Of a stretch of DNA of 64,000 nucleotides, positions 31,795 to 46,713 are shown in pieces; position 1 is the first letter of the stretch, and each line of letters begins with the position of its first letter. The DNA lies in the NCBI GenBank assembly GCA_963556145.1, contig OY744464.1:4588001-4652000 (forward strand). Direction: 5' to 3'. Under the pieces are notes generated by a model. It was not told where the DNA came from and did not search any database. It worked only from the letters and a program-made list of their open reading frames with translations. A program made the translations under genes and the position numbers. The stretch is from Hygrocybe punicea. Its lineage: Eukaryota; Basidiomycota; Agaricomycetes; Agaricales; Hygrophoraceae.

Positions 31795-34700
31795 ATGCCT
31801 GTTCTCCTCGTACCAACACATTCTCTCCGCGATTCGTCGTCTTTCAGATTCGACGTCGTAAACCAACTGTTTGAATTGCACTCGTACCAGCTATATGCGG
31901 TCGAGAAATGGCTCGTCGACCGCTCAAAAGTCGTGCTCACCCTCGCCGTCTACACCGGTGATCCAGCACACAAAGTATCTCCCTTTCTCTATTCTCTTCT
32001 CACTCTCACTCTCACTCTCCCTCTCCCTCAGATACACGTATCCGCTCTCTCCCCGTCCTCGTCCCTCTCAGTCTCTGACGCAGCCGCAGAATGGGACCGT
32101 GCCCTTCACCAGCTTCGCAGAGACGGCGCTCGCCCCAGAGACGTTCGTCCTCTCTCTCTCTCATCTCTTGCCTCTGTCCTCACCTCATCCCAGACCCCAC
32201 ACGGCGTCATCATGACAACCTCTCTCGCCCACTTTCGCTCAGACTTTACAATCGTACACATCCCAGACGGTAACTTTCCAAATGCACGACAGCAATTATA
32301 CACCAACATCAATCTCCTCCGCATGGGTTGCAGCGGAAGATCCGCTCTCTGCCTCGACGATCCTAGGTAATCATACCCCCTTCCTCATTTATGTCATAAC
32401 CGACTCACTGGTTGTCAGCGACACCACAAAGGAACGCTTCCTCAGCATGTACCACCTCCCAGATCCATCCCCTCCAACTCTACCCCCCAGCTCAATGCCC
32501 AGCCCCAAGTCACACACAAAGTCAAAGTCCCTCGACCCCTCAAAGCTCAAGTTCAACTCCTTCGAATCTTCCAGGTACTCTTCCCAAAATAATTCCCTCC
32601 TCCCTCCCACCGCCCTTCTGCCCCAAATCCCCACTCGATCCAATCCAAAATCCCTCTTCAGCGCAACAGTAATCGAGTTCGTTTGCCTCCTCCAAGCTGC
32701 TCTCGCCGTCTTCGGCATGTTCCCCACGGCACCCTACCCCGGATCAGGGAACACACAAGAAATCGACGGCCTTCTCTGCGACCTCACTGTCGAGGGCATA
32801 CAGCGATGGGTCGCAGAAATCGGCGAGCCCTCTCTCGGCGTAGAGGTCCGTGCCCCTTCCTCACTTCCCATCTCTCCACGTACCTACTAACCCCCCTCAC
32901 AGCCAATGGAACGTGTAGCCGATCCGACAGTCGTCTCTGCCCTCCTCAGCCTCGTACTCGCAACACGCAACAAGCTTGCAGCCCTCGGATATGCCCACGT
33001 ACGTCCCTTCCACTCTACCTTCCAATGAGACTAACCTCCTCGCAGGTCGTCCCAAAGGATCCTTTCCTCCACCCGTACGCCTTTCTCGCAGCTCTCGCCA
33101 TATACGTTCAATCCACGCCTTTCGCCCTCCCCATCACCGTATGTCCCGCCCTGCTCCCACGCCATTCCCATTCCCACACAACTGTACCTATCTCTCATAC
33201 CAGCTCATCCTCGTCCACCTCTGCCTCGGCCCCCGGCCCGGGGCACCCCACCGTAATCCTCACTGGCCCCCTTCTCCGTGCCATCGGGAGCGCATACGAG
33301 CGCGTGCGGCTCATCGACTCCCGACGCGTTCACCGTGTCCTCCTCAACAAGCTCGACGACCTGCGTGTCGGAGGCGGTGACACCGACGGTGCCGACGAGC
33401 TGGATTCTGGGCTCGGAGGCAGTCCGGACGGGATCGGCGGAGTCGGTGGCGGGGTTGGAAGTGGTCAGATTCTGAGTGGGATTGGCAGTTTGGCGAGTGG
33501 GTTGGGGTTGGGTGGCGGCGGTGGCGGTGGCGGTAGCGGCGGTGGCGCCGCCGCAGGGGGTGTGTTGGAGGCGATGATAGACCTTGCGGCATTTTCGCGT
33601 ATCATGGCCGAGTGGAAGGGGAGGGGCAAGGGTAATAAGAGCCGGGAGGCCGGGGCTGAGTGGGAGGAATGGTGGAGGGAGGGTCTGAAAGACAGAGGTG
33701 GGGACGGCGTGCCCGTGGCTGCGAGTCTCCGAGCGTTGTGGAGTGGGAAAGTGGAGGGCCTGGTGAAGATGCGGGAACGGGGGAGAGCAAGCGTGGTCGG
33801 TGTGACGGCCGTTGGTGGTAAAGTTGGTCACGACAAGGCCAGGGCGAATAAGGTCAGGGAACATTTGGCGTTGAGTGACGGGGACGTGGAAGAGCTGGCT
33901 CGAGAGCGAGAAAAGACAGAAGGCAAGTCGACGGAGGAAGAGAGCGAGCCAGTCGTGGCTGGCAGCCGGCCGTGGTCAGGCAGGGTGCAGAGGAAGATCG
34001 GGGCATGGGCTGGGTGAGTGCTGTGCTTGTTGATTTCGTTTTGTTTCCCCCCAAGTCTTACTGTTTCGTGATGGAATAGTCTTAGTCGGAAGAAACACAG
34101 CGCAGATATGTCTGGGAGTTCTGGAAAGTTGACTGTGTCACCCCCCGAAGCGTCCGTATCCCCGATACTTCCTTCCGTTGTGGTACCCAAGTCCGTTTTC
34201 ACCCTTGTCTTTGCGTATTTTGCTGATGATTACTGTGTGATTTGCACAGGTACAACAACAAGGACTGTGATCCAGCGGAGGAAGAGGAGCTCCTCAGCAG
34301 CGGACAAGTTTCTCCCATCTGTCAGTCGCCAGACTTCTCATCACTTTGATCACTAACAGATATATATATATATATTCCAGCCGAAATAAAGACCAATACT
34401 GCACGCAGTATATTATCAGAAGGACAGTCCTCTGACGGCTCCACGATGAACTTGAACTTGAACGCGGCGGCTGCGACGGCGACGGCGACGGCGGCATCGG
34501 ACTACCAGCGACGGCTGACTGCGTTCAACCAGAAGCGGCCTTGGGTGGGTCCTGGGAAGGGCGCGTACCAGAGTCGTGTGCCGACCTGGTCGGACCCGGT
34601 GAGTGCTCGGGGGATCTTGCCGGATGGGGACCGTGAGGACGAGCCTAGTGGGGGTGAGGCGAGGAAGCGTGTCCGGCGGGGGGTTAGGCGGCCCAGTATA

Positions 34701-35719
34701 TTGGGGGTTATGGAGGAGGGTGTTGAGGGAGAGGCGGAGGTGCAGGTGGAAGCGGAGGTGGGCGTGGGCGTGGAAGGCCAGGAGGGACGGTCTAAGAGGA
34801 GCTTGCTAATACATAGTGCCAAGAGGTATTGCAGCTACTCCTTTGATTTGAATCACCAACGTTTCCGGCTAATGTATCGTTTTCTTATTCTAAGGAGGCG
34901 AAGCTTTCATGATCTGGAGTCCTTGCGTGGGATGCGTGTGCTGACAGTCGAACGGATGCAGATAGACGTCGAGTTGTGTGGCCATCTGTTGATCATGTCA
35001 CGCCGGCAACCGCATTTGGAGTGCGTGTTGGCGTGTCTGCAGGTAATGGAGACTATTCCCCTTCTTGCATTTACTGAGATCCCATCCGAAAGGTCCTGAC
35101 GACCGCACTATCCGACACCAACGCGTCCCTGCGCGAAGACTACCACTCGCACCAACAGACACTCCTCGATCTCGAGACCCGCACCAAAGTCATCACAGAG
35201 ATCGAGGCACAGCGCATCAAGGCAGACATGGCCACACAGGAGACCAACACCCTCCTATACGAGTCCGCGCAATTCCGCATGCGCGAGCTGTGGTACACCG
35301 CGAGGCCGCCGCGGCAGAAGGTGTTGGCCCTGCGTGAAAAGGTGTTTGGCACGGGAGGCCGGCGGTTGCCTCGTGGGGCGCATGGCGCGCATGGACAGTT
35401 CAACCGGTTGCAGTGGACGCTCGATGAAAGGGAAAGGCTGGTGGATTGGATGGGGAGGACGGAGAGCGAGGTTGAAGAGGAGGAGGATGTGATGACGGGC
35501 GTCGTAGAGCGCGATGTGCCTCCTGAGGACGAGGAGGATGTTGTCGAACACCCTGCCATCAAACCTGTGTGGTTGCTGAGGTTCTTTGAAACGTGGGGGG
35601 TTAGGTGGGGGTCCACGAAGCAGGAGGATGAGAAGCCAAAGAATGGAGATAGGATACCGATGATGAAGGACTCATCCGCAATTCCGGAGCAAGCGCTGAG
35701 CGGACCATCCCACATGTGA
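31795..35719 (+). CDS. Stb6-like protein (Sin3-binding protein family)
   Basis: Yeast Stb2/Stb6 were found as Sin3-binding proteins linked to histone deacetylase complexes; the molecular role is poorly known. The product starts MPVLLVPTHSLRDSSSF, then LHSYQLYAVEKWLVDRSK and LTLAVYTGDPAHK, the conserved N-terminal block, interrupted by an intron at about 31975. Further conserved pieces are VVSALLSLVLATRNKLAALG and YAFLAALAIYVQSTPFALP. A Gly/Ser-rich insert follows (33360-33560), then an Ala-rich segment, ESLRGMRVLTVERMQIDVEL with a helical repeat block, and a long coiled coil (LETRTKVITEIEAQRIKADM) with LWYTARPPRQKVLALREKVF. At least eight introns. The N-terminal block supports the family; the Gly-rich insert looks lineage-specific. 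Confidence 0.75.
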
Positions 35720-35827
35720 CGGTATTCTAATAAGTTTCAAATGCACTGTGTTTGCCTTGCATATTTCATTATATACAAAAGTGAAATGAAGAAATCCTCC
35801 CGGTTTAAGTTATTATTACCCCACCCC

Positions 35828-37438
35828 TCACTTTCGGATCACCTTGCCCTGTTGTTTTCTCATGGACCGTTTGCGCTCCTTTTCGAGAATCTGAGAGTCG
35901 GTGTGGTATCGTGAGCATTGGTCTATCACATTGCAAGTTGGTGACTTGGGTCACCTTTTGTTGCTCGGCAGCACTGAGCCGTGATATTCTTTCCTCCTCG
36001 GCCTTGCGTTTCGCCGTCTTTTTGTCCTCGGCTAACTGAAAAGCCCCAGGCGTTGTACGGTCAAAATAAACATGAGACTGTGTGTCTAGACAATTTACCT
36101 CCTCTTTCTTGTCCTTCTCCAACTCCTCCTTTAGATCTTTTTCAAGTTCCTCCCTCGTCTTTTTGATTTTGATCTTGGTTTCGGGACGCAGGTTGACTTT
36201 GGGCAGTGCGTCGATGAAGGCGAACACAGCGACAACGAGAGGGATGGAGACCTCTGCGCGGGATGCCGGAGGCGCAGTCAGTGAAAGGATGACGTGCTTC
36301 TCGCGCTCGGCTGGTGAGATGGGTCCGGTTGTGGGGCGTTCCCTAGGCTGGTCAGTCACCTATTTGATTATTATGTTCGTAGAGCTCAGTCGTGAGGTCA
36401 AACAGACGAGAATTAAAGCTTACAGAGAGTGAGCAGAAGTACGGGAGGACGGCGGAGTCCTCAAAGACTTTGGAGAGTGAGAATGTGCCATGTGGCTTGA
36501 GAAGGTTGTCGGTGACATCAGCAAACTCTGCGGGGGGAAAGAAAGTCAAGAGCACGACCCCCAGGAAGACCTGAGAGGAAATTACCAGACATGACGGACA
36601 ACGAAACGGGAAGGGCGGGGTTGTCTGTAGTTTTCGTAAAGGTCTAAAAAAAATAATAGCACGACAGAGGCGTTGGGAAGTTTGGGCCAAAAAAAAAAAG
36701 GGTTGGACAAGACGTACGAGATCCCATCTGTTCTCTTTGATAGTAAGCAATTGATCCTTTCCAACGATTGCCCAAACAAAATCTGGAATGGCGGTCCCAG
36801 GATGCAGTTTGAAATCGAGCTCGATCTCGTCCCTAGGTCGGTACTGGAGGTCGACGAACGTCCTCAAAGTCTGAAAAGCCCACTGCAAAAAATCGTGCCG
36901 GGGACGGAGCGTGAATACAGTGTGGAGGGAGGCGACGCCGCGTCTGCCGGTTGAGAAATTGAAAAGGTCTGAATGTCCGTCCTTGGTGAGGCCATTGTTG
37001 GTAGGGCTGGAAAATTGCTGCTCCAAGATAGGGAAGTGCGCGTCAAACCTTGAGTAGTAGCTCATCAGATTTCAATCATAGAGAGAGAGAGAGAGAGAGA
37101 GACTACATACCAAGCATTCGCTTTCCTAGAATTGTGATATCTTCCGTAGAAAACAAACCCGATGTAGAACAAGACGCCCAGTACCAGGAATAACTCGTAT
37201 CGTAAAGTGGCCTTCACCACTGCAAGACTCGAATGAATTTTTCATTTGGGGTCCCAGAGTGATCTTACCTGCTGGCCGAAACACAAAGAATTTCCACCTA
37301 TACTCCCAACCTATATAGTTTGGTTGAACTTGGCTTCAGATAGGTTCACTATTTCCCCTTACCGTCATATTCGACAGTGTTGACGATGGGTGGAGGAGTG
37401 AGAGATTGAAAAAGTTCAAGCAGAATGCGGGTGGCCAT
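35828..37438 (-). CDS. CCDC47 family, ER PAT-complex subunit
   Basis: CCDC47 is an ER membrane protein that, with Asterix, forms the PAT complex protecting unassembled transmembrane segments at the Sec61 translocon. ATG 37438 starts MATRILLELFQSLTPPPIV. Two introns later comes a transmembrane helix (YELFLVLGVLFYIGFVFYG), then the DUF1682 region: FDAHFPILEQQFSSP, STGRRGVASLHTVFTLRPRH, RPRDEIELDFKLHPG, WDL and EFADVTDNLLKPHGTFSLSK. The C-terminus is a charged coiled coil (KTREELEKDLKEELEKD, KKTAKRKAEEERISRLSAAE). The last intron must be removed to reach the typical basic end EKERKRSMRKQQGKVIRK; unspliced reading would miss it. The gene is complete. Confidence 0.9.
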
Positions 37439-37717
37439 AGCCTGAGCACAGAGCTTGCCGGCATTGCAGGTCCGCTCACTGTTCCTGGGCCAGTGGTAAG
37501 CCACTAGTGCTTCCTTGTTTCATTCCTCGTCGTACTAATAAGCTCATCTAGCATTTAGTGACTTTATTCAGAACTTAGGTGATTACAGTAGATGGATGTG
37601 AGCGCCAAAGCCTCTCTACTCCAAGTCTACATGAAACCTTCTCGCATACGTAACCTGTAGCCAGGGCAAAACCCCCCAACGGACTACGGGGCGTTCGTTA
37701 TCAACGCTCTTGCGAGA

Positions 37718-38074
37718 ATGACTCGTGAATCCAAATCTGTCGACCAAAAAATCTTGCGTCAATGCATAGGTCTCGCTGCGTCTTACCTGTTGACAGATAC
37801 GAGCATGAACCGAGAAGAAGGCATGACTACTTGGCGTATTGGCTTCAATCGACTTGTAGATGTAGTGGTTGCCTTGCATGCTCGAGAGGAGCTCGAGCTG
37901 GAGACGGTGAACGCCTCATCCAAAGCGTGTTCGGAATGTTGGAGTGTGGCGGGGTCGTGGAGAGGGCTAGATGAGGCTCGTGAGGTGGTGAGGGGAATTG
38001 CGGGAAAGTTGAAAAGACTGTTAGATGAGAATGGGAGAACGTATGGAGGCGAGCGAGTTTATGTACCAGGTTAA
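37718..38074 (+). CDS. conserved-looking small protein, function unknown
   Basis: A single-exon 118-aa frame begins MTRESKSVDQKILRQCIGLA and contains FNRLVDVVVALHAREELEL, then CSECWSVAGSWRGLDEAREV and LKRLLDENGRTY near the C-terminus. It is mostly helical, soluble, without signal peptide or transmembrane segment. The SECW...W.GL.E.REVVR pattern resembles hypothetical proteins of other Agaricomycetes as far as I remember, but no function is known. It starts 280 bp from the divergent CCDC47 gene and ends 86 bp before the next gene. Confidence 0.6.
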   Translation: MTRESKSVDQKILRQCIGLAASYLLTDTSMNREEGMTTWRIGFNRLVDVVVALHAREELELETVNASSKACSECWSVAGSWRGLDEAREVVRGIAGKLKRLLDENGRTYGGERVYVPG

Positions 38075-38159
38075 AAAATAAACCCCAGTATGAAGTCCAA
38101 TTCGGACACTTGGAGTACAATGCTGCGCCGCTGCTACCCCACCTTGAACCTCGACCACA

Positions 38160-41100
38160 ATGCCCACCTCCACTCCACCACCTCCTCCGCCCCCTCCTCG
38201 CCCGATTCGCGCCGCTACTCTGCCAACCCCCAACGCACATATTGCGGTCAACGGTCTGGATCCTGTCTCGGAAGCCTCACATCAACCACTTGGACAATCG
38301 ACAGAGGGATCTCGCAACGAATCTAGCAGTCTTACACCTCTGCGTGCTCACTATCTCAAGAAGTCTCTGATCCAGCTTCAGTTCAGTCAGGAGATGCATG
38401 CCATCACATCATCCGCCAGCAACGTCTCGACGTTTTCCTACCTGGGACCCCCATTCACGCCCCCACCCAAGGGTGCCCCACAACTCGATCTGCCATTCTT
38501 GCGGTACATCTTTCGACAATATGTGCTAACGTTTCCCTTCATGGCTGCCGCTCCCAAAAACTTTTATTCCGAAAAGCTACAACCATTTCTAGCATCGGCG
38601 CTTGCACGTAATCTTTCCTCTTCCCCCGTCTTGGACGACGATGATTCGGACGGATCAGAGCAGGAGACACGCCACAAACTACTTGCCAAGGTAGAGAGAA
38701 ATTTATCTCTCTTCCTTGGCTCCGCCACCAAGCTAGTCGAGCAAGAGGAAGTTGTCAGGCTCTCACAACGCGATCTGGATCGTCTGGAAATGTTGGCAAA
38801 GAAACGGCAGTCTAAGCGGACCAAATCCAAAGATATCTTCGAAGTGAATATCGTCAGCGTCCGAACTGTCACGGATAAAAGAAGAATGCGAAGTAAAGTC
38901 CACGAGGTGTGCACTACTGTTATCATGTTACTTTCCAGAATCTGCAATTTCGTTCACAACAGGAATTCATTATCCGTACCCGAAGGTCTCACTGTCCGGA
39001 TGTTTTCGTATCCCGGAGATACGGCGATTTTCGTACGCTCTCAGAAGAAGCGAGTTCCACTCAATTTACCGTATGGCCTGTTAATTGAACAGGGTGTTAC
39101 TTCAGCTTCGGAAAGCTCACCCCGAGGAGCTCGTGCGTGCACCTCCCGCCAAAGACAAGAGTGCCGCGAATGCTCCATTCAGCCCCCCATTCACCTCAAT
39201 TTCAAGACAAGCCACAATGTCAAATTCTCCATCAATACACAGCTCAGAATTACTACGATCGCCGACCCCACCACCTGTCATTGCTCCTCAAAGGCTGGTG
39301 AGAGAGAGGAACCGGCTTACGTTGCGTTCATATTTACATTCTCTCATGTCGTCGTCGACGATTGCTTCTTCTCCTGTCCTGCGGTCCTTTTTGACGTCCG
39401 GGCAAACAAAACTGTCTCCGAAGGAGTTGGAGGACGCCCAGCAACGCGAACAAGCAGACCAGCTTCGAGAAGATGGTCGGAAACGGTTTGCCCGAGAGAT
39501 TGCCAGCCGTGTAGAGGGACTTCGGGCGGCAGTTAAGAGCGTCAGAGGGGATGTCATGGGCAAAGGTGAGCTCTAGACTGTTCAGCAGCAGACTTTTCTT
39601 AATCCACTCTCCATAGACGGTTTAACGCAAGTATTCGCAACTGTCAAGACCACACCAGATGTCCGGGATTTACCTCCTAATTATCATGCCGTGCTTGAGT
39701 GGGCACGAATATCGTCAGTCGTATTCTTCGTATTGTGAAGTATGCGTAGTCCATAATCACTCGTCCTATTGCGTAGCTTGGCTGCGACTGTCTTTCAACA
39801 CTTCGTCGCAGCCGACGACTCGTCCGAAGCGTTCTCCAGCCTCAAGAGAATCCACGGTCTGATGCCATATTTCATGCTCAAGGCCGCATTGAAGATCAGC
39901 AATCCAATTGGAATGATCCGAAGCAAGTCTTGTACCCCCCAGTTACGTTCAAAAAAAATGAAATGACGACAATACAGGTGTTCTGGATTTATTTCTTGCA
40001 CAACCATTTGGAGGGCCTAGCCTCCTTCAACGGTGAACGCGGTCCTCAGGTCCTCTAAAAGCATCTTCTAATTTCCTGGAATCCAGAATGTGTACAAGTT
40101 CCCTGACAGAAGAAGTGAAGGCCTTGGAAGAAGAAATTGAGGCCGTCAAGGACAAAATTGACGATGCGCTCATGAGCGAGAAGATTCGACTCTTTGTCTA
40201 CGCCCGTCGAGAAATTCAGGACAGGCTTAAACACGATGCGGGTGAGTCCCTATTCCTCCATTATGCTACGAAATATTAACTTTGTTCCAATTAGTGAAGG
40301 AGAATATCAACATTTTGGCTGTGGTAATGAGATCTCGGGACGGCCCCCAGTTGTCCCGTCCGCAGATGCAACGCGTCGTCCGGGCACACCGGGCGCACGC
40401 TTTGTATGTTAAGTCTCGGGAAGCACTGGCAGACTCGGACTCGGACGACGGTCCACAGGACGATGATGCTTGGCTCTTCGAAGACTTCAGAGTGTTAACC
40501 CAACTGTATTCCCGCCTTCGAGATAGGGAACAGCTGATCGCTCTAGTGTTTGAGGTGTGTTGTGTTGCGTTGAGCTATCTTTGCATGTCTTCACCTTTCC
40601 GTCAGGGTTTCACAGCCGAGCTTCTGAAAGACATCATTACTATATTTTATGCGCCTCTGGCCCAGGTTTACAAGGCCGCAAGTATCTCAGAATCACTGGG
40701 CGACCTTCAAAACTTTATCAACGATCTGATCACCACTGTCAAGCAAGTGGAAGAACGTCAGTCCTGATCGTCATTCCACCAACATCTGGGTACTGATATG
40801 CATGTAGTCAACCAAGAGGATTCCCATCGCACTGTGCAGACTTTCATCGACTTGATACAACGGCATGAACAAGCATTCTACACCTTTGTTCATAATGTTC
40901 ACTCCAAGGGTGAAGGCTTGTTTGACAGCTTGATGCGGTGGGTCGAGCGATTCATAACAGTCATCCGCGAAGGCCTCGGCGATCCCATCAGTCTGGAATT
41001 TCTACTCCCACACACAGGGAAAGAGCGCACAGATATTCTGCGAGAAGTAGACGCTGTGGCATTGTACCACTACAAGTTGAAACTTGTGTACGAAGATAAG

Positions 41101-41832
41101 ATTCGGCGACGCTTTGGCCGGTTACAAAGCCAGACGAATGCTGATGCGGAGGACGAGGCGACGCAGCATCTAGTTCAGGGTGTTGTTGGGGAAATTGATT
41201 TCGGAGAACTCGTCCAAGGAGATGCCCTTGATCTAGCTGCGGAAGAATCGGATGAGAGTGACGACTCATCGAGTGAGTCTGAAACTACGGACGATGAGGA
41301 CGATGACAGCGAAGAGGACGACATCAGTGAGGAGAGTGTTGTGGAGCGTAAACCGATTCTTCGGGCGCATACCGTAGAACATACCAACAGGAATCTGCCT
41401 CTAGCGAGCCCGTCAGACGGTAAGGTATCCATGAATGTAGAAAGCTCTCGTCCAAGTGCGTTCTCTCTCAAAATGTCCCGATCATTGACATCTCTTCGTC
41501 AAATTGCCCGACATCAACAAGATGGTTCCTCTGTCCCTCCTCTCCCGAACAGTGTTTCGCGCGTTGCCACAAATAACCCTTTTTCTCCCTCATCGCAATC
41601 ACTAATCGATCCGAAATCGCCACTACCTCTCCAACCTCGAGTGCAAGCGCAAAGAGCAAGAAGCAAGAAAGTCCAGATATTGAAGCCACCGGAACTTCAT
41701 TATTTGCCCAAGCTACTCCCAATCTTCACGGAACTCGTCAGTCACCTTCAATCAATAGCTCCTACAAGTGATGACCTCCGTCTAGATGCGATCCATACTA
41801 CATTCTACAACAATGACATGAATACCTCTTGA
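38160..41832 (+). CDS. PX-domain protein with PXB and DUF3818 regions (yeast Ypr097w/Lec1 type)
   Basis: PX domains bind phosphoinositides on endomembranes; yeast Lec1 is linked to lipid and membrane homeostasis. ATG 38160 opens a proline-rich leader (PTSTPPPPPPPRP). The PXB (PX-associated) helical domain follows (LRAHYLKKSLIQLQFSQEM, FLRYIFRQYVLTFPFMAAA, then a long helix to RRMRSKVHE). Next is a PX domain with the basic EFIIRTRRSH and RRYGDFRTLSEELRKAHPEE, where an intron with a GC donor (39050-39105) interrupts. The DUF3818 region covers RERNRLTLRSYLHSLMSSS, then LAQPFGG, ENINILAVVMRSRDGPQL and FIDLIQRHEQAFYTFVHNVH. The C-terminus is acidic then Ser/Pro-rich. It converges on the helicase gene, with 124 bp between stops. 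Confidence 0.85.
39050..39105 (+). other. GC-AG intron in the PX-domain gene
   Basis: Conserved PX coding (TLSEE then LRKAHPEE) is only restored if the intron begins GCGAGT and ends ttacttcag. No GT donor nearby keeps the frame. GC-AG introns are a known minor class handled by the normal spliceosome. Confidence 0.75.
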
Positions 41833-41956
41833 AAAATTATTATTATTATGCATGTATCTGATAGAGAATGTACTTACAATAAAATTCTAGAAAGTGCCAA
41901 GAACACTAAAAATGGCGTGTTCAAACCTCAAAGAAAAGAAACTTGATATTTAAGTT

Positions 41957-44400
41957 TCAGTGGGTGAATTCGTTGTCAAATGCGTCTTGGCTGATGTCGC
42001 CTCTTCGTAGTTTTTTCGCCATCTTCTCCTCTCTCGCCAACTCTGCCCAATCATGTTCGTCCTCTGCATCACCTCCCTCCGACTCTGTGCGAACCCTTTT
42101 CAATGGTTTTGCCTTCGATCCCGGATCATCACATGTCTGTTGAATCTTTAACCATTTCTTCTTCCTGGTCTTCTTCTCCTTTCTCCTCTGCTTCTCCTCT
42201 TTCCGTCCGGTTTGGTGACTCCACGCAGCATTAAGCTTCTTTTTCTCAGCACGGGCTGCCTTGCTCTTTTCCCTCTCGTTATCTAATGCAACACCTGCTT
42301 CAAGACGTTTTTCTTCCTGAGCTTTATCTTTATAAGCATAGGCGTCCCACTAGGAGAAAATCGGCTCAATAACGGGAATGTAATATCGTATCAGGAAAGA
42401 GTGCATACGTCGACCACTGCATCCTCCCATCCATCTCTGCTCAGATCCTTCAATTCGGGCATCTTCGGGAGACGTAGAAGCCCAAAACTTTGTGCAACGC
42501 CGATGAGGTCAAGATCTTTGATTCGAAATATGTATGATGCTTCATGCTTGGAGTAAGCGCGAGTAAAGGATACGAAGGCTCTCACTGCCTGAAGAAGGCA
42601 TGAAATGGTTAACCTGAAGTTCTGACCCAAGATGAGATTCTACTCGCTTTGTCGTGCAGCGCCCGATCTGACAGAAGTGTTTCACGGATCTGATCAAGAA
42701 ACAATTTGACTGCTGTGTCCTCGGGAAGTCCATCGCTACCTTTGCTTGATGAAGGAGATGCAAGATAAAGACGCTGTTTAAGAGGTATCTTCCGTACGGC
42801 CAAGAAATCTGAAATACGTAATAAGAAATGTCACGGTTATGAAGCCGACTGAGCAGAACTATACCGGTGACTCACCGATATATTCTATTTCTCTGCCAAC
42901 TAACAATACCCAGGCTCGGCCACTTTTCCCTGCTCTAGCCGTTCGACCGCAACGATGTGAGAAGGCCTTTGGATCAGAAGGCGGGTCAAATTGAACAACG
43001 ACATCCACATGGGGCAGATCGAGACCTCGCGCGGCAACGTCGGTAGCGAGGAGAACAGAGGGAGAACCAGAATCGGCCGGGGAGGTTGCAAAAGTCGCCA
43101 GAGTACGTGTCCGTACGGCCGGGGGTAGGTGACCGTGAAGAGAATAGAGCGTTGCAGAAGGGGACAGTAGAGGTTGAAGGATCTGTATTTGACAAACGCT
43201 ATCAGCTCATACAAAGCAGCCCGAAATGATTCTTACTTTATAAAAGTAATCAACGCAGGCACATGTGGCAAAGTAAACAATGAATTGCGACGATTGGTGT
43301 TGAGATACTTCATGCGCAATGATGCGCACCAATTGTACCAGTTTTTCGGAGGAGCGACAAGTGAGGGAAAAGTTTTGTAGGCTATTATAGTCAATGTTAG
43401 ACCAGAATTCACATTGAGCAAAGATTGGCCTCACTTGGCTGGAATTCTCCTCTCTTCGATGCATTCACTCTGCTTTCGGTCGTTACCGCCAGATTTTTTT
43501 GACTGCACCTTGACGACGATTCGCGCAGGATTTCGTAAGCCAACGCGAACCAGCTCCGAAAGGGCATCTGCATCAGTCATAGTTGCACTAAAAAGTCCGG
43601 TACGCCGCTGCTTTGGGAGGTGAGTGAGGATGCGCGTCAACACGGTGTGAAACCCGAGATCCAGCAACCTAAGTGGTTGTAGGTCTGTCAAGAAAGTTGA
43701 CTCGTGTAAAAAAGACTCCAGCATACCGATCAGCTTCATCCATCACTAAGACTTCCAACTCTTTCACAACGACAGCGCCCCTTCCCTTGCCAAGAAGGAA
43801 TTCTTCTACTCGGCCCGGAGTCCCTACGACGATGTCAGCACCAGTTGTAAGGAAGCGTTGCAAGTCTTGCGCTGGAGAGGACTGAGCAGACGATATTAGG
43901 AGAAGCGGAGCTGGATACTCGGTGGTACTTGTAGCCTCGGGAGATAGTGAATCCCGCGAGTCGCTAAAGGCAGATTGTGATTCTATTTGTGCATTCAGAA
44001 AGACTGTAAAGACTGAATGAATTTGGGTCGCCAGTTCCCTTGATTTCGGTCAGTAAAAAAAGGTTTCACTTGAGGAAACGTCATCCTACCTGGTAGGACT
44101 AATAACCAAGGCTCCGATCTCATTTTCCCTCAGTTTAGTCTCTCGTCTCACCAGTCGCTCGAGCACGGGAATGACGAATGCGAGAGTCTTGCCTGATCCC
44201 GTAACGGCTTCTACGACTACATCCTTGTGTTTCATGAACAAGGGGATAGTCGAAGCCTGCACCGGGGTCATCTGGGTATGCCCCATTGAATTGATCGCAT
44301 GCAGACTATAGTGCCTGCTGCATCAGGCCGACTATCGTTGTTAACTGAAGAAGTACTCACATCCATGGCGTCAATGGGGTTGGGAGGGAAGACCATGATC
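41957..44400 (-). CDS. DEAD-box RNA helicase, Spb4/DDX55 type
   Basis: Spb4 acts in the nucleolus in 60S ribosomal-subunit maturation. The first secure exon ends at 44400 and reads [12 protein letters not shown], spliced to [20 protein letters not shown] (Q motif). Core motifs follow: [19 protein letters not shown] (Walker A), [28 protein letters not shown] (DEAD), [29 protein letters not shown] (SAT), then [20 protein letters not shown] and [10 protein letters not shown]. The Spb4-type C-terminal extension carries [20 protein letters not shown], then [20 protein letters not shown] and a Lys-rich tail ending DAFDNEFTH. The N-terminal exon was not found; the space up to the kinase stop at 44579 leaves little room for it. 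Confidence 0.9.
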
Positions 44401-44578
44401 CTGCAAAGGCGGTTGATGACATGTGTAACCAGAAATTTCTGAATGAGTCTCAAGTTCGCTGTACTTTTTTTTCCCCCTTACACGGGTATCATTATTGAAT
44501 TCGGCAAATTATTGGCAAAACAAGATAACAATAGTTTGTAAGGTCCAAGATGCAGGCCAGCCGCTCATAACACCGCTT

Positions 44579-46496
<1,918 letters not shown>

Positions 46497-46713
46497 GCGA
46501 CAATGCTATAATGTAGACGGGTTGGAAGTTGGAACAATATTAATGCGGCGTAAGGTTGTTATAAGTTAGTTGGCCTTGCTATTATGTCGTAACGATTAAG
46601 GTGTCCCGCTCAATGTGTGCAGTTTGGGTCTCGTTGCAAGTAAATTCCGTCCTAAATCCAACACGCATATTACATACATATATATGAAGCCGTGCACCAT
46701 ACTGTAAATCCAA

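Noticed and set aside
33205..33864. Minus-strand frame of 219 codons
   Set aside because: Antisense shadow of the Gly-rich insert in the Stb6-like gene.
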